NCBI RefSeq assembly: GCF_003584015.1
Contig: NZ_QXFM01000015.1
Span: forward strand, 1-64,000
DNA length: 64,000 bases
Origin: Aurantiacibacter xanthus
GTDB lineage: Bacteria > Pseudomonadota > Alphaproteobacteria > Sphingomonadales > Sphingomonadaceae
Direction: 5' to 3'
The notes beneath the pieces are model-generated. The model did not search any database. It was not told where the DNA came from and saw only the letters and a list, made by a program, of their open reading frames with translations. This document shows positions 9,489-19,138 of this stretch, piece by piece (the first letter of the stretch is position 1; each line of letters starts with the position of its first letter). The position numbers and the translations under genes were made by a program.

Positions 9489-10160
9489 ATGCCCAAACGC
9501 GCGCTTGCCCAGAAACGCCCTTTCCTGCTGCTGTCGATTGCCGCAGCGCTGGCCTTTTACTACCTGCGCGTGAGCGAGCTGCCCGAGCTGTACCTCATTC
9601 CGCTGAAGGGCAGCGCGGTGGGCTTGCTGGCGGTCTACGCCTTCGTGCGCCATGCCAGCGCCGATGCGCGGCTCTATGTCTGGGCGCTCGGCGCGGCGGC
9701 GCTGGGGGACATGGCCATCGAGATCGACGTGACCGTGGGCGGGCTGCTGTTCTTCCTCCATCACGTTCTGGCGATGGGCCTGTTGCTCAAGCATCGGCGC
9801 CCGGCGATTGGCATTCACAGCTGGATTTGCGGGGTAACTCTGATCTGCGTGCCGCTGGCGGGCTATCTGCTGCCCTACGATCCTGACGCGAAGCTACAGA
9901 CCGCGCTCTACGCGCTGTCGCTCGGCGGCATGGCGGCGAGCGCCTGGGCGAGTGACTTCCCGCGTTTCCGGGTCGGGGCGGGGGCCATGCTGTTCGTGGT
10001 GAGCGACCTGATCCTGTTTGCCGAGATGGGCCCGCTGTCGGGCACGCAGTGGGCGGAACTGCTGGTCTGGCCGCTCTATTACCTCGGCATGTTCCTGATG
10101 TGCACCGGGGTGATCCAGACGCTGAGCAAGCGCGATCCGCAGTTGCGGGTGGTGAAGTAG
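9489..10160 (+). CDS. Lysoplasmalogenase (YhhN/TMEM86 family)
   Basis: A 223-residue integral membrane protein with about eight predicted helices. It matches the YhhN/TMEM86 family in the segments [28 protein letters not shown] and [13 protein letters not shown], which hold the conserved Asp and Ser-Asp residues. Characterised members hydrolyse the vinyl-ether bond of lysoplasmalogens; the bacterial substrate here is unknown. The ATG at 9489 is chosen because the upstream in-frame codons overlap the divergent trmFO start region and are not hydrophobic. It is divergent from trmFO and convergent with gyrA. Confidence 0.8.
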   Translation: MPKRALAQKRPFLLLSIAAALAFYYLRVSELPELYLIPLKGSAVGLLAVYAFVRHASADARLYVWALGAAALGDMAIEIDVTVGGLLFFLHHVLAMGLLLKHRRPAIGIHSWICGVTLICVPLAGYLLPYDPDAKLQTALYALSLGGMAASAWASDFPRFRVGAGAMLFVVSDLILFAEMGPLSGTQWAELLVWPLYYLGMFLMCTGVIQTLSKRDPQLRVVK

Positions 10161-10178
10161 GGGCACTAGGCCGCGCAT

Positions 10179-10207
10179 CGTCACCCCGGATCAAGTCCGG
10201 GGTGACG
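10179..10207. repeat. Short palindromic repeat (CGTCACCCCGGA type)
   Basis: A perfect 12-bp inverted repeat with a five-base loop (TCAAG), 18 bases after the lysoplasmalogenase stop codon. The same CGTCACCCCG...TCAAG design recurs in the element at 32882. Such palindromes are common between genes in Sphingomonadales, and this one can act as a terminator for the plus-strand gene. Confidence 0.75.
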
Positions 10208-10215
10208 GGAGCTGG

Positions 10216-10283
10216 GTTACATTTTACAACCTAAGTTACTTTTTGCAACCTTCCGAGAGGCGTGCGGGGTTATCTTTCGTAAC
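10216..10283. repeat. Three spaced GTT-N9-AAC dyads
   Basis: The 15-base sites at 10216-10230 (GTTACATTTTACAAC), 10235-10249 (GTTACTTTTTGCAAC) and 10269-10283 (GTTATCTTTCGTAAC) share GTT/AAC ends and an AT-rich middle. The third forms the inner part of a hairpin at 10260-10292. They lie between two convergent gene ends, which is unusual for an operator, so the function is unknown. Confidence 0.5.
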
Positions 10284-10292
10284 CCCGCACGC
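10260..10292. terminator. Hairpin between lysoplasmalogenase gene and gyrA
   Basis: A 13-bp perfect stem (GCGTGCGGGGTTA and its complement) around a seven-base loop, 22 bases beyond the gyrA stop codon. It probably ends gyrA transcription and could also stop read-through from the opposite direction. Confidence 0.65.
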
Positions 10293-10314
10293 TTAAGAAG
10301 CTGACGGAAAAGGC

Positions 10315-13098
10315 CTATTCCTCGCCGTCGTCACTGTCTTCCTGCGGCCCGACCACGTCATCGCCATCGTTGCGGTCGATCATCTCTTCGACAATCGCCT
10401 CTTCGGCGAGATTCTCGGGCGCTTCTTCCTCGTCGATCTTCACCGCCGACACGACATGCTCGTTCTTGCCGACATCGAACAGGCGGACACCCGCGCTGTT
10501 GCGGCCGATGATGCGCATGGTGTCGAGGCCGATGCGGATCAGCTTGGCCTTGTCGGTCACCAGCATCAGCTGATCGGCACGGGTAGCGGTGAAGCTCGCC
10601 ACCACCGGGCCGTTGCGCTTGATGTTGTCGATATTCGTGATGCCCATGCCGCCACGGCCCGACTGACGATATTCGTAGCTGGAGCTGATCTTGCCATAGC
10701 CATTGGCGCAGACGGTGAGGATGAACTGCTCGTCCGCCGCCATCGCCTCGTGCTCGGGCGAGAGCGGGGCCGCGTCCTCATCCGCCTTCCACGGCGCCAC
10801 GCGCAGGTAAGCGTCGCGCTCGTCGGGCGTGGCCGAGCCAGCCGCAAGGATCGACAGCGAGACGACCTCGTCGCCTGCCTCCTTGAACTTCATGCCGCGC
10901 ACGCCGGTCGAGGTGCGGCTCACGAACTCGCGTACGTCCTCGCCCGAGAAGCGGATCGCCTTGCCGAACTTGGTCGCCAGCATCACGTCATCGCCCGGAT
11001 TGAGCAGTTGCACGCCGATCAGCCGGTCGTCGCTGCCCTCTTCGAACTTCATCGCGAACTTGCCGTTCGAGGGGATGTTGGTGAAGGCGTCCATCGCGTT
11101 GCGGCGGACATTGCCGCGCGCGGTCGCGAAGACCACGTTCAGCGCGCCCCAGCTGTTCTCGTCCTCGGGCAGGGGGAGCACCTGCGCGATGGTCTCGTCC
11201 TTGTCGAGCGGGAGCAGGTTGATGATCGGCCGCCCGCGCGTGTTCGCCGCGCCCTCGGGCAGCTTCCACACCTTGATCCGGTAAACCTTGCCGTGGGTGG
11301 AGAAGAACAGCACCGGATTGTGGGTCGAGGTCACGAACATGGTCGAGACCGCATCCTCGTCCTTCGTGCTCATTCCGGCGCGGCCCTTGCCGCCGCGGTT
11401 CTGCGCGCGGAAGGTGCTGAGCGGAGTGCGCTTGATATAGCCATCGAGCGTCACGGTCACGACCATATCGTCGCGTTCGATCAGGTCCTCGTCGTCGAGA
11501 CCGGCCCAGCCGGGGGCGATCTCGCTCATGCGCGGGGTGGCGAACTGGTCGCGCACTTCCTGCAGTTCGGCGCGCATCACACCGTAGAGCTTCACCCGGT
11601 CGGCGAGGATCGAGAGGTAATATTCGATCTTGTCGGCCAGCTCCTGCAATTCGCCGCCCAGCTCCTCGCGGCCCAGCGCGGTGAGGCGGTGCAGACGCAG
11701 GTCGAGGATCGCCTTCACCTGCCGCTCGCTAAGCTGGTAGGTGCCGCCGCTTTCATCGTCGCTCGGGTCGATCGCTTCGACGAGGCGGATATATTGCGCG
11801 ATGTCGCCAATCGGCCATTGCTTGTTGAGCAGCTTGCCGCGGGCTTCGGTCGGATTCTTCGAACTGCGGATCATCGCCACCACCTCATCGAGGTTGGAGA
11901 CGGCGACCACCAGGCCGAGCAACACGTGCGCCCGGTCACGCGCCTTGTTCAGCTCGAACTTGGTGCGCCGCGTGATCACTTCCTCGCGGAACTGGATGAA
12001 GGCCTCGATGAAATCGCGCAGCGTCAGCGTTTCGGGGCGCCCACCGCGGATCGCCAGCATGTTGGCCGGGAAGCTCGCCTGTGCGGGCGTGTGCCGCCAC
12101 AGCTGGTTGAGCACCACATCGGCGGTGGCATCGCGCTTGAGGTCGATGACCACGCGCACACCGCCACGGTTGGAGCTTTCGTCGCGGATATCGGAAATGC
12201 CCTCGATCCGCTTTTCCTTGGCGGCATCGGCGATTTTCTCGACCAGACCGGCCTTGCCGACCTGATAGGGAATCGAGGTCAGCACGATCGACTGGCGATC
12301 CCCGCGCGAGGTTTCGATCTCGTGGCGGCACCGCATCAGGATCGAGCCGCGCCCGGTGGTATAGGCCTGCCGCGCACCCGACTTGCCGAGGATCAGCGGG
12401 CTGGTCGGGAAGTCCGGCCCCGGAATGATCTCGTGCAGCTGATCCGAGGTGATGCCCGGATCGTCCATATAGGCAAAGCAACCGTCGATCACTTCGCCGA
12501 GGTTGTGCGGCGGAATGTTCGTGGCCATGCCGACCGCGATGCCGCCCGCGCCGTTGACGAGCAGGTTGGGGAACCGCGCCGGCAGCACCGAAGGCTCCTT
12601 GCGGCTGCCATCGTAGTTATCGACGAAGTCGACCGTGTCCTTGTCGAGATCCTCCAGCAGCGCATTGGCCACGCGCGCCAGCCGGCTCTCGGTGTAACGC
12701 ATCGCGGCGGGCGGATCGGGGTCCATCGAACCGAAGTTGCCCTGACCGTCGACCAGCGGAACGCGCAGCGACCAGGGCTGCACCATGCGGGCGAGCGCAT
12801 CGTAGATCGCGCTGTCGCCGTGGGGGTGGTATTTACCCATCACGTCGCCGACGATGTTGGCCGACTTGCGATAGGGCCGCCCGGCGACATAGCCGCCTTC
12901 CTGCGCCGCGTAGAGAATGCGGCGGTGGACGGGCTTCAGGCCGTCGCGCACATCGGGCAGCGCGCGGCTCACGATCACGCTCATCGCGTAATCGAGATAG
13001 CTCGTCTTCATTTCATCGACGATGTCGATGCGCTCGAACTCGGGCGGAGACATGGGGTTGGGGCTAGAGGTAATCTCGTCGCTCACTGCGATGGACAA
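10315..13098 (-). CDS. gyrA: DNA gyrase subunit A
   Basis: The 927-residue A subunit, which cuts and rejoins DNA in gyrase. The catalytic tyrosine is Tyr135 in [10 protein letters not shown]. The quinolone-determining region [14 protein letters not shown] keeps the sensitive-type Ser96 and Asp100 (E. coli Ser83 and Asp87). The C-terminal wrapping domain contains the GyrA box as QNRGGKG rather than the usual QRRGGKG, which identifies it as gyrase rather than ParC. The tail is very acidic. The first start in frame is a TTG at 13098; a GTG at 13086 and an ATG at 13053 (residue 16) are alternatives, and no strong ribosome binding site decides. It stands alone and divergent from the secreted protein gene at 13367. 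Confidence 0.96.
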   Translation of the reverse strand: MSIAVSDEITSSPNPMSPPEFERIDIVDEMKTSYLDYAMSVIVSRALPDVRDGLKPVHRRILYAAQEGGYVAGRPYRKSANIVGDVMGKYHPHGDSAIYDALARMVQPWSLRVPLVDGQGNFGSMDPDPPAAMRYTESRLARVANALLEDLDKDTVDFVDNYDGSRKEPSVLPARFPNLLVNGAGGIAVGMATNIPPHNLGEVIDGCFAYMDDPGITSDQLHEIIPGPDFPTSPLILGKSGARQAYTTGRGSILMRCRHEIETSRGDRQSIVLTSIPYQVGKAGLVEKIADAAKEKRIEGISDIRDESSNRGGVRVVIDLKRDATADVVLNQLWRHTPAQASFPANMLAIRGGRPETLTLRDFIEAFIQFREEVITRRTKFELNKARDRAHVLLGLVVAVSNLDEVVAMIRSSKNPTEARGKLLNKQWPIGDIAQYIRLVEAIDPSDDESGGTYQLSERQVKAILDLRLHRLTALGREELGGELQELADKIEYYLSILADRVKLYGVMRAELQEVRDQFATPRMSEIAPGWAGLDDEDLIERDDMVVTVTLDGYIKRTPLSTFRAQNRGGKGRAGMSTKDEDAVSTMFVTSTHNPVLFFSTHGKVYRIKVWKLPEGAANTRGRPIINLLPLDKDETIAQVLPLPEDENSWGALNVVFATARGNVRRNAMDAFTNIPSNGKFAMKFEEGSDDRLIGVQLLNPGDDVMLATKFGKAIRFSGEDVREFVSRTSTGVRGMKFKEAGDEVVSLSILAAGSATPDERDAYLRVAPWKADEDAAPLSPEHEAMAADEQFILTVCANGYGKISSSYEYRQSGRGGMGITNIDNIKRNGPVVASFTATRADQLMLVTDKAKLIRIGLDTMRIIGRNSAGVRLFDVGKNEHVVSAVKIDEEEAPENLAEEAIVEEMIDRNDGDDVVGPQEDSDDGEE

Positions 13099-13366
13099 TC
13101 CGTTGTTGTTCTGGTTGCCACCGGACTAGGCCATAGGGCCGCAAACTGCCAGTTACGGGCGGCCCCTGCGGGCGAAAGCATGCGCTTTTTCCACATTTGC
13201 GCACAGGTTTGTCGCCAATTTGCTGCAAACCGTGTTCAAACGCAGTTCACCCGTGCTCGTGCAGGAGCAATTTGCAATCTCGGGCATTCCTATGCAGTAC
13301 GCACAACCGGGAAAGACGACGGCCTCCCCACGGCCTGTATCTGCGCCACTTCAGGAGAGATTATCG

Positions 13367-14608
13367 ATGATTCACAAGTTCGCCTTCCGCCGCCTCACCT
13401 CGCGCGGCATCGTTTCGCGCGCCGCGATGGCGCTGGCCTTGGCCGGCGGGGCGCTGGTTGCCACTTCGGCGCAGGCGCAAGACTACTCGCGCGGTTTCCG
13501 TTCTGCCTATGCCCCGGTTGCCGAGATGACCTCCGGTGAAACGCCCGACTGGGCCGGTGCGCGCGACAAGTTCGACAGCGTCCTTGCCGCCATTTCGAAC
13601 GATGACGACCGCAACGCGGCGGGCAACCTCGCGCTGATGATCGGCAACAACCTCAACGATCCGGCCTGGCAGCGCCGCGGGCTGGAGCTGATGCTCCAGA
13701 GCGGCAAGGTCGAGCCGGAGCGGATCGGCCAGTTCCAGTTCTTCGTCGGCAATCTTGCCTACAACGCGAAGGACTTTGCTGCGGCGCGCACCGCGCTGAC
13801 GGCCGCGCTTGCGGCTGGCTACACCGAAAACGACCCGCAGGGCCTCATCATCGAGACCTATCTGCAGGAAGACGATGTCGCCGGAGCGGTCGCCTATATC
13901 GAGCAGTTGCAGCCGGAGTTCGCCGCGGCGGGCCGCACCATCCCCGTTACCTGGATCGAGCGTACGCTCGGCGCGGCCTACAGCAACGACATGTACGACG
14001 AATCGATCGCCCTTTCGAAGGCGCTCGTGCAGGCTGACCCGTCGAGCGGCGGCTGGCTCAAGTCGCTGCAGGTGGTTGGCGCCATCCGTCAGCTCGATCC
14101 GCAGGTCGAACTCGATCTGCTGCGCCTGATGCGCGAGACCAAGGCGCTGTCGAACCGCGCCGAGTACGTGCGTTACATCGAGGCGCTCGATCCGCGCATC
14201 ATGTCGAACGAGGTGCTGCCGGTGCTGAACGAAGCGGCTGCGGCGGGCCTGATCGACACCGGCGACAACTACTACGTCGAGGTCAAGTCAATTGCCGACT
14301 CGCGCGCATCGAGCGACCGCAGCAATCCCGATGCGACCTTCTCCGAAGGCCAGAGCGGCGATGCGCTCGATGCGATGGGCTCAGCCAACGTGCTGTGGTC
14401 GATCGGCGACTTCGCCCGCGCCGAAACGCTCTATCAGGCTGCTGCCGACAAGGGCGGCGACGTGAACGAGGCGATGACCCGCAAGGGCATGGCGCAGGTC
14501 AAGCAGGGCAAGTATGCCGAAGCTATCGAGACGCTCGGTCAGGTGACCGGGCCGCGCAAGCCGGTCGCCGAGATGTGGGCGCTCTACGCGCAGCAGCAGG
14601 CCGGCTAA
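13367..14608 (+). CDS. Secreted tetratricopeptide-like repeat protein
   Basis: 413 residues. The start at 13367 follows the strong ribosome binding site CAGGAGAGA by about eight bases and gives a clear signal peptide (AMALALAGGALVATSAQAQ). The mature part is all-helical, with repeated A-type helices such as NLAYNAKDFAAARTALTAAL and AETLYQAAADKGGDVNEA, consistent with TPR/Sel1-like repeats. I do not recognise a characterised family; similar proteins are found in Erythrobacter-type genomes. It is probably a periplasmic scaffold. A strong terminator follows 25 bases after the stop, so it is a single-gene unit. Confidence 0.7.
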   Translation: MIHKFAFRRLTSRGIVSRAAMALALAGGALVATSAQAQDYSRGFRSAYAPVAEMTSGETPDWAGARDKFDSVLAAISNDDDRNAAGNLALMIGNNLNDPAWQRRGLELMLQSGKVEPERIGQFQFFVGNLAYNAKDFAAARTALTAALAAGYTENDPQGLIIETYLQEDDVAGAVAYIEQLQPEFAAAGRTIPVTWIERTLGAAYSNDMYDESIALSKALVQADPSSGGWLKSLQVVGAIRQLDPQVELDLLRLMRETKALSNRAEYVRYIEALDPRIMSNEVLPVLNEAAAAGLIDTGDNYYVEVKSIADSRASSDRSNPDATFSEGQSGDALDAMGSANVLWSIGDFARAETLYQAAADKGGDVNEAMTRKGMAQVKQGKYAEAIETLGQVTGPRKPVAEMWALYAQQQAG

Positions 14609-14633
14609 GCCGCCTTCGGCAACCAGACAGCAG

Positions 14634-14665
14634 AACGGCGCGGGAACTCCGGTTCCCGCGCCGTT
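14634..14665. terminator. Rho-independent terminator after the secreted repeat protein
   Basis: A perfect 14-bp stem (AACGGCGCGGGAAC and its complement) with a four-base loop, followed by CCTGTTTGTG. It lies between convergent genes and may also terminate ychF. Confidence 0.8.
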
Positions 14666-14684
14666 CCTGTTTGTGCCGCTGGTA

Positions 14685-15785
14685 TCAGACGTTGAACTTG
14701 AACATCATCACGTCGCCATCCTGCACGACGTAGTCCTTGCCTTCCTGCCGGAGCTTGCCCGCCTCACGCGCGCCGCTTTCGCCGCCGAGCGTGATGTAGT
14801 CGTTGAAGGCGATGGTCTCGGCGCGAATGAAGCCGCGTTCGAAGTCGGTGTGGATCTCGCCAGCGGCCTGCGGCGCGCGGGCGCCGTCGTGGAACGTCCA
14901 GGCGCGCGCTTCCTTGGGGCCGACGGTGAAGAAGGTCTTGAGGCCGAGCAGCTCGTAACCGGCGCGGATCACGCGGGCGAGGCCCGATTCCTCCAGCCCC
15001 AGTTCGGCAAGGAACTCGGCGCGGTCTTCGGGCGCCATCGCCACGATTTCACTCTCGATGGCGGCGGAGACGACCACCGCCTGCGCGCCCTCGGCGGCAG
15101 CCTTCTCGAACACCTTGGCCGAGAGGTCGTTGCCGGTCGCGGCATCGCCTTCGCCCACGTTGCAGACATAGAGCACCGGCTTGGCGGTGAGCAGCTGGGC
15201 CTGTTCGAACAGGCGCTCCTCGTCGTCGCCATTGGGCTGGGTGAGGCGGGCGGGCTTGCCATCGCGCAGCAGCTCCAGCGCCTGCCCCAGCACCGAGGCG
15301 AGCGCCTTGGCTTCCTTGTCGCCCGCTGTGGCGCGGCGCTTGGCGTTGTCGACGCGCTTTTCGAGGCTTTCGAGGTCCGACAGCATCAGCTCGGTTTCGA
15401 CCACCTCGGCATCGGCCAGCGGATCGACCTTGTTGGCGACGTGCTGGATGTCGTCATCCTCGAAGCAGCGCAGCACGTGGACAATGGCGTCGACCTCGCG
15501 GATATTGCCGAGGAACTGGTTGCCCAGACCTTCGCCCGCGCTGGCGCCCTTCACGAGGCCGGCAATGTCGACGAACGAGAGCTGGGTGTGGATCACCTTG
15601 GCGCTCTTCGAGATCGCTGCGAGCTGGTCGAGCCGCGGATCGGGCACGGCGACCTGCCCCACGTTCGGCTCGATGGTGCAGAACGGGTAGTTCGCGGCCT
15701 GGGCGGCCTGCGTTTCGGTGAGAGCGTTGAACAGGGTCGACTTGCCGACATTGGGCAGGCCGACGATCCCGCATTTGAAGCCCAT
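14685..15785 (-). CDS. ychF: Redox-regulated GTPase/ATPase YchF (OLA1 family)
   Basis: A 366-residue P-loop protein. The N-terminus carries the Walker A motif GLPNVGKSTLFNAL at residues 8-21, followed by DIAGLVKGAS (G3). The C-terminal TGS-like domain has the FFTVGPKEARAWTF segment that marks YchF. The family prefers ATP and associates with ribosomes, with roles in stress and translation-start control. I start at the ATG at 15785 (MGFKCGIVG); the frame is open upstream but those residues are not conserved. It is convergent with the secreted repeat protein and divergent from the lipoprotein gene at 15936. Confidence 0.95.
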   Translation of the reverse strand: MGFKCGIVGLPNVGKSTLFNALTETQAAQAANYPFCTIEPNVGQVAVPDPRLDQLAAISKSAKVIHTQLSFVDIAGLVKGASAGEGLGNQFLGNIREVDAIVHVLRCFEDDDIQHVANKVDPLADAEVVETELMLSDLESLEKRVDNAKRRATAGDKEAKALASVLGQALELLRDGKPARLTQPNGDDEERLFEQAQLLTAKPVLYVCNVGEGDAATGNDLSAKVFEKAAAEGAQAVVVSAAIESEIVAMAPEDRAEFLAELGLEESGLARVIRAGYELLGLKTFFTVGPKEARAWTFHDGARAPQAAGEIHTDFERGFIRAETIAFNDYITLGGESGAREAGKLRQEGKDYVVQDGDVMMFKFNV

Positions 15786-15935
15786 GGGGCTGATCCTTCG
15801 TATTGGGGCGCCAATCGGCGCGGATGACAGGCCGTGGCCCTTAGCCGGGCATGGCCCGCTTGGCCAGCTTCGGGATCGGGCGGGGCGGCACATCTTTCAT
15901 CGATTGTTTCCGCTTTTCGGGTAGAAAGCGCAGCC

Positions 15936-17042
15936 ATGATGACCAAGCGACCTCTTGCCGCCCTCACGCTCGCCCTGTTGCTCACGGCCTGCGACAGCTC
16001 CGTTGCCGACCACCGGGGCGATGCCGAAGCCGCCTTTGCCAATCAGGACTATTTCGCCGCCCGTGATGCGGCGCAGCAGGCCCTGCGCGACGATCCCAAG
16101 GATGCCGCCGCGCTGGAACTGCTGGCGCGCACGCAGCTGGCCATGGGGCAGGGCCGCGATGCGCTGCTCACGCTCGACCGCTTGGCGAACCTCAAGGCAG
16201 TCCCGGCGGACGCGGCCCTGCTGCGCGCCGAGGCGCAGTTGCAGGCGGGCGAAACACGCGAAGCGGTGGCTCTGATTGCCAACGACCAGAGCGCCGAAGC
16301 ATGGCGTCTGCGTGCGCTGGCGGCGAGCCAGGAGGGCAATGAGGCCGAAATGCTGGCAGCCTTCGCCAAAGGCCGCGAGGCCGAAGGCGACAAGTTCAAA
16401 CTGATCGTGGCCGAGGCCTCGTGGTATCTTTCGCAAGGCGATGCCGAAGCCGCGCGTCCGCTGGTTGCCCAGGCGCAGAAAGCGGCACCGGGGCGGATCG
16501 AGACCCTGTTCATCACCGCCCAGCTGGCGCAGCTGGACGAGGACAGCGAACTCGCCTCGCGCGCCTATCTCGGCATTCTCGACATAACTCCGCTCGACCG
16601 GCCGGCGCTGCTCGGCGCGATCGGCGCGATGGCTAACCTTGGCCGCATCGACCTGCTGCGTCCGCTGGTGGAGCGCGGCACCAAGGCTTACCCGAACGAC
16701 GTCGAGTTCATCTTCCTCGATGCGCGGGTGAAGGCCGAGGATGGCAACTGGGAAGCCGTGCGCGACGAGTTGCAACAGCACGAAAGCCTGATTGCCGGGC
16801 ACTACGATGCGCGCGGCCTTTATGGCGAGGCGCTGCGCAGGCTTGGGCAGAGCGAACTGGCGCGCGCGCAGCTGGCGCCGGTCTTCCGGCAGACGCCCGA
16901 TAATGCCGAGGTGCGGCGCAGCTATGCCGAAGTCCTGCTCGATACCGGCGACAAGGACGAGGCGCGCCGCGTGATCGAGCCGCTCGCGAATGGCCCCGAA
17001 GGTACGGCGGAGGACCGCGCGCTGCTCGCCAAGGCGCGCTGA
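15936..17042 (+). CDS. TPR lipoprotein
   Basis: 368 residues. The N-terminus LTLALLLTACDSS carries a lipobox ending in Cys, so the protein is likely lipid-anchored to an envelope membrane. At least eight helix-turn-helix TPR-like units follow (for example AAFANQDYFAARDAAQQAL and EALRRLGQSELARAQLAPVF). The architecture resembles the PrsT/PEP-CTERM-system TPR lipoproteins and other envelope scaffolds. That match is only structural, but a PEP-CTERM-type protein is encoded next door on the other strand. Its start, at 15936, is an ATG in an ATGATG pair. Confidence 0.75.
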   Translation: MMTKRPLAALTLALLLTACDSSVADHRGDAEAAFANQDYFAARDAAQQALRDDPKDAAALELLARTQLAMGQGRDALLTLDRLANLKAVPADAALLRAEAQLQAGETREAVALIANDQSAEAWRLRALAASQEGNEAEMLAAFAKGREAEGDKFKLIVAEASWYLSQGDAEAARPLVAQAQKAAPGRIETLFITAQLAQLDEDSELASRAYLGILDITPLDRPALLGAIGAMANLGRIDLLRPLVERGTKAYPNDVEFIFLDARVKAEDGNWEAVRDELQQHESLIAGHYDARGLYGEALRRLGQSELARAQLAPVFRQTPDNAEVRRSYAEVLLDTGDKDEARRVIEPLANGPEGTAEDRALLAKAR

Positions 17043-17207
17043 GCCGAGCCCAGGCGCGCGCCATAAGCGCCATCGGCTGAAGCCAACACCGCATCAAAAC
17101 AACATCGACCCGCACTCCTGCACCCTTGCCGTCATCGACGGGGCGGATGCGGGAGGCGGGCCGATGCCTACCGGAGATCTTAAAGGGCGATCAGGCCCTG
17201 CGCTTGC

Positions 17208-17594
17208 TTACGAAGCCTTGCGACGGCGACGGGCAAAGCCGATGCCGATGGCCGCAGCGCCGAACAGGCCGAGCGCGCCCGGAGCCGGAACCGGGGTGCC
17301 GCCCGACGAACCACCCGACGAGCCGCCGCTGGTGCTGGTGGTCGAACCGCCCGAGGTCGACGAACCGCTGCTGGTGCTGGTGGTCGAGCCGCCCGAAGTC
17401 GACGAACTGCTGCCGCTCGACGAGCTGCTGCTGCTGCTCGAGCTGGTGCTGCTGCTCGACGAGCCGGTGTGGCCGCAGCCCTTGTAGTGCTTGTGGCCCC
17501 AGCCGCCCCAGCCCCAGGTGGCGTGCGCCGGAGCAGAAACGACAAGCGCGCTCAGAGCGAGTGCGACGGCGGAAGCAGTAGTCTTGATCTTCAT
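17208..17594 (-). CDS. Serine-rich PEP-CTERM-type surface protein
   Basis: 128 residues in three parts. Residues 1-24 are a signal peptide ending at APAHA. The next 15 or so are rich in Gly, Trp, His and Lys (WGWGGWGHKHYKGCGH), a possible metal-binding stretch. About 65 residues are then nearly all Ser, Thr and Gly. The C-terminus PVPAPGALGLFGAAAIGIGF followed by ARRRRK is a PEP-CTERM-like sorting signal: short PxP motif, hydrophobic helix, Arg cluster. Such proteins are processed by exosortase and linked to exopolysaccharide; no exosortase gene is in this window. The ATG at 17594 is preceded by AAAGGGGGGAA. The Ser codons come from internal DNA repeats. Confidence 0.8.
   Translation of the reverse strand: MKIKTTASAVALALSALVVSAPAHATWGWGGWGHKHYKGCGHTGSSSSSTSSSSSSSSSSGSSSSTSGGSTTSTSSGSSTSGGSTTSTSGGSSGGSSGGTPVPAPGALGLFGAAAIGIGFARRRRKAS
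17329..17409. repeat. Tandem repeat in the serine-rich coding region
   Basis: Two 39-base units at 17329-17367 and 17371-17409 differ at only a few positions and have a 42-base period. Flanking CTG/CTC-rich microrepeats extend to about 17465. The tract encodes the Ser/Thr/Gly linker and is a likely site of length variation. Confidence 0.7.
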
Positions 17595-17736
17595 TTTAAT
17601 TCCCCCCTTTGGGTTAAAACCATCTGCCCAAGTGTAACGCAATCGCCGTGCCAATCGCAGATTTCTGCGGATTTCACTGGTTAACGGGTTTTGACGGATA
17701 GCGGAGATGTAAAAGTTTCCGACGAAAGTCGGCACC

Positions 17737-18306
17737 TTAGCCCTGCTGGCGCAGCGCCACGTCGTTCATGAAGCGCGCATCGTCACCCGCTGCCAGCCAG
17801 TCGGCCTCGGCGGCGACGGCTCCGAGCATGTCGGCAAGATCGTCCTGCTCGGCCTTGGCATAGTTGCCGAGCACATAGCCGTGGACGCGGTCCTTGTGTC
17901 CCGGATGCCCGATCCCGAGCCGCACCCGGCGGAACTCCGCCCCGCAATGCTGATCGATCGAGCGCAGCCCATTGTGCCCGGCATGGCCGCCGCCCTGCTT
18001 CACCTTGACCTTGAACGGGGCCAGATCCAGCTCGTCATGCCAGACGGTGAGCTGCTCGGGCGCGAGCTTGTAGAAGCGCATGGCTTCGCCGACCGAGCGG
18101 CCGCTTTCGTTCATGAAGGTGGCGGGCTTGAGCAGCAGGATCTTCTCGTTGCCGATCCGGCCTTCCTGCAACCAGCCGGAAAACTTCTTCTGCACCGGGC
18201 CGAAGCCGTGCATGTCGGCCATGACGTCCACCGCCATGAAGCCGACGTTATGCCGGTTCATCGCATATTGCGGACCGGGATTTCCAAGGCCAACCCAAAG
18301 CTGCAT
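17737..18306 (-). CDS. pth: Peptidyl-tRNA hydrolase
   Basis: A 189-residue enzyme that releases tRNA from peptidyl-tRNA dropped by ribosomes. Family motifs are complete: GLGNPGPQYAMNRHNVGF with catalytic His19, KPATFMNESG, HDELDL with the assisting Asp, and GGGHAGHNGLRSI. The length matches the family. It lies downstream of rplY on the same strand, a gene order conserved across many bacteria. A strong hairpin stands between the two, so part of its expression may depend on read-through or its own promoter. Confidence 0.97.
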   Translation of the reverse strand: MQLWVGLGNPGPQYAMNRHNVGFMAVDVMADMHGFGPVQKKFSGWLQEGRIGNEKILLLKPATFMNESGRSVGEAMRFYKLAPEQLTVWHDELDLAPFKVKVKQGGGHAGHNGLRSIDQHCGAEFRRVRLGIGHPGHKDRVHGYVLGNYAKAEQDDLADMLGAVAAEADWLAAGDDARFMNDVALRQQG

Positions 18307-18342
18307 CGCGCTGCGCCCTTAGTCGAAATGTGTCGCAAAGCA

Positions 18343-18374
18343 AAACGCCGGACCTCTCGCGAGGCCCGGCGTTT
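18343..18374 (-). terminator. Terminator between rplY and pth
   Basis: A 14-bp stem with one mismatch (arms 18343-18356 and 18361-18374) and a TCGC loop. On the minus strand it is followed by TTTTGCTTTGCG, a reasonable U-tract for a Rho-independent terminator of rplY. Confidence 0.75.
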
Positions 18375-18403
18375 GCTGATTATCCCGAAAACGGGGCGAA
18401 GGA

Positions 18404-19036
18404 TTACTCCTCGCCAGCCTCTTCGGTCTCGCCTTCTTCGGCGGCGGCTTCGTTGGTCGCGCGCTTCAGGGCCGAGGGAGCAACCACGGTGGCGATGGTG
18501 AAGTCGCGATCGGTGATCGCGCTTTCAGCGCCGGCGGGCAGCTTCACGTGGCTGATGTGGATCGAATCGCCAACCTCGAGGCCGGTCACGTCGATCTCGA
18601 CCTCGGCCGGGATCTTGTCGGCATCGCACAGCAGCTGCAGCTCGTGGCGCACCATGTTGAGCACGGCGCCCTTCTTCAGGCCGGGGCTGGCTTCCTCGTT
18701 GATGAAGACCACCGGAACCGCGACTTCGATCTTGGCGTCCTTGGCAAGACGCAGGAAGTCGGCGTGGAGCGGACGGTCGGAGACCGGGTGCAGTGCCACG
18801 TCCTTGGGCAGCGTGCGGATGGTCTTGCCGCCAACCTCGAGCATCACGATCGAGTTCATGAAGTGGCCGGTGCCAAGCTGGCGCGCGAGCAACTTCTCTT
18901 CGACGTGGATCGGGGTGGGTTCTTCGTTGCCGCCATAAATGACAGCAGGTACACGGCCTTCGCGACGCAGCGCACGGGAGGCTCCCTTGCCAGCCCGTTC
19001 GCGCAGCTCGGCCGGCAGGTTCAGAGCGTCGCTCAT
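18404..19036 (-). CDS. rplY: Ribosomal protein bL25 (Ctc form)
   Basis: 210 residues: an N-terminal 5S-rRNA-binding L25 domain ([17 protein letters not shown], then [17 protein letters not shown]) plus the longer TL5/Ctc C-terminal domain ([18 protein letters not shown]), ending in a Glu-rich tail. The two-domain form is usual in alphaproteobacteria. It binds 5S rRNA in the large subunit and is linked to stress in some species. It is followed by pth. Confidence 0.95.
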   Translation of the reverse strand: MSDALNLPAELRERAGKGASRALRREGRVPAVIYGGNEEPTPIHVEEKLLARQLGTGHFMNSIVMLEVGGKTIRTLPKDVALHPVSDRPLHADFLRLAKDAKIEVAVPVVFINEEASPGLKKGAVLNMVRHELQLLCDADKIPAEVEIDVTGLEVGDSIHISHVKLPAGAESAITDRDFTIATVVAPSALKRATNEAAAEEGETEEAGEE

Positions 19037-19138
19037 GAGGAATGCCTTTCGGTTGCGTTGAGTTATCTTCCCGCCACGCCTCCAGGGATGACCATGGCCG
19101 GAAGTGCGCGCCTATAGCCGGATCGGGCGCAAATGCAA

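Noticed and set aside
10456-13539. Plus-strand open frame of 1027 codons opposite gyrA
   Set aside because: It is antisense to a conserved gene, has low-complexity His/Arg/Ala content and no ribosome binding site. It is a codon-bias artefact.
17043-17207. Gene in the gap between the TPR lipoprotein and the PEP-CTERM-type gene
   Set aside because: Open frames here continue into antisense of the serine-rich gene and have no start signal. I see no feature in this gap.
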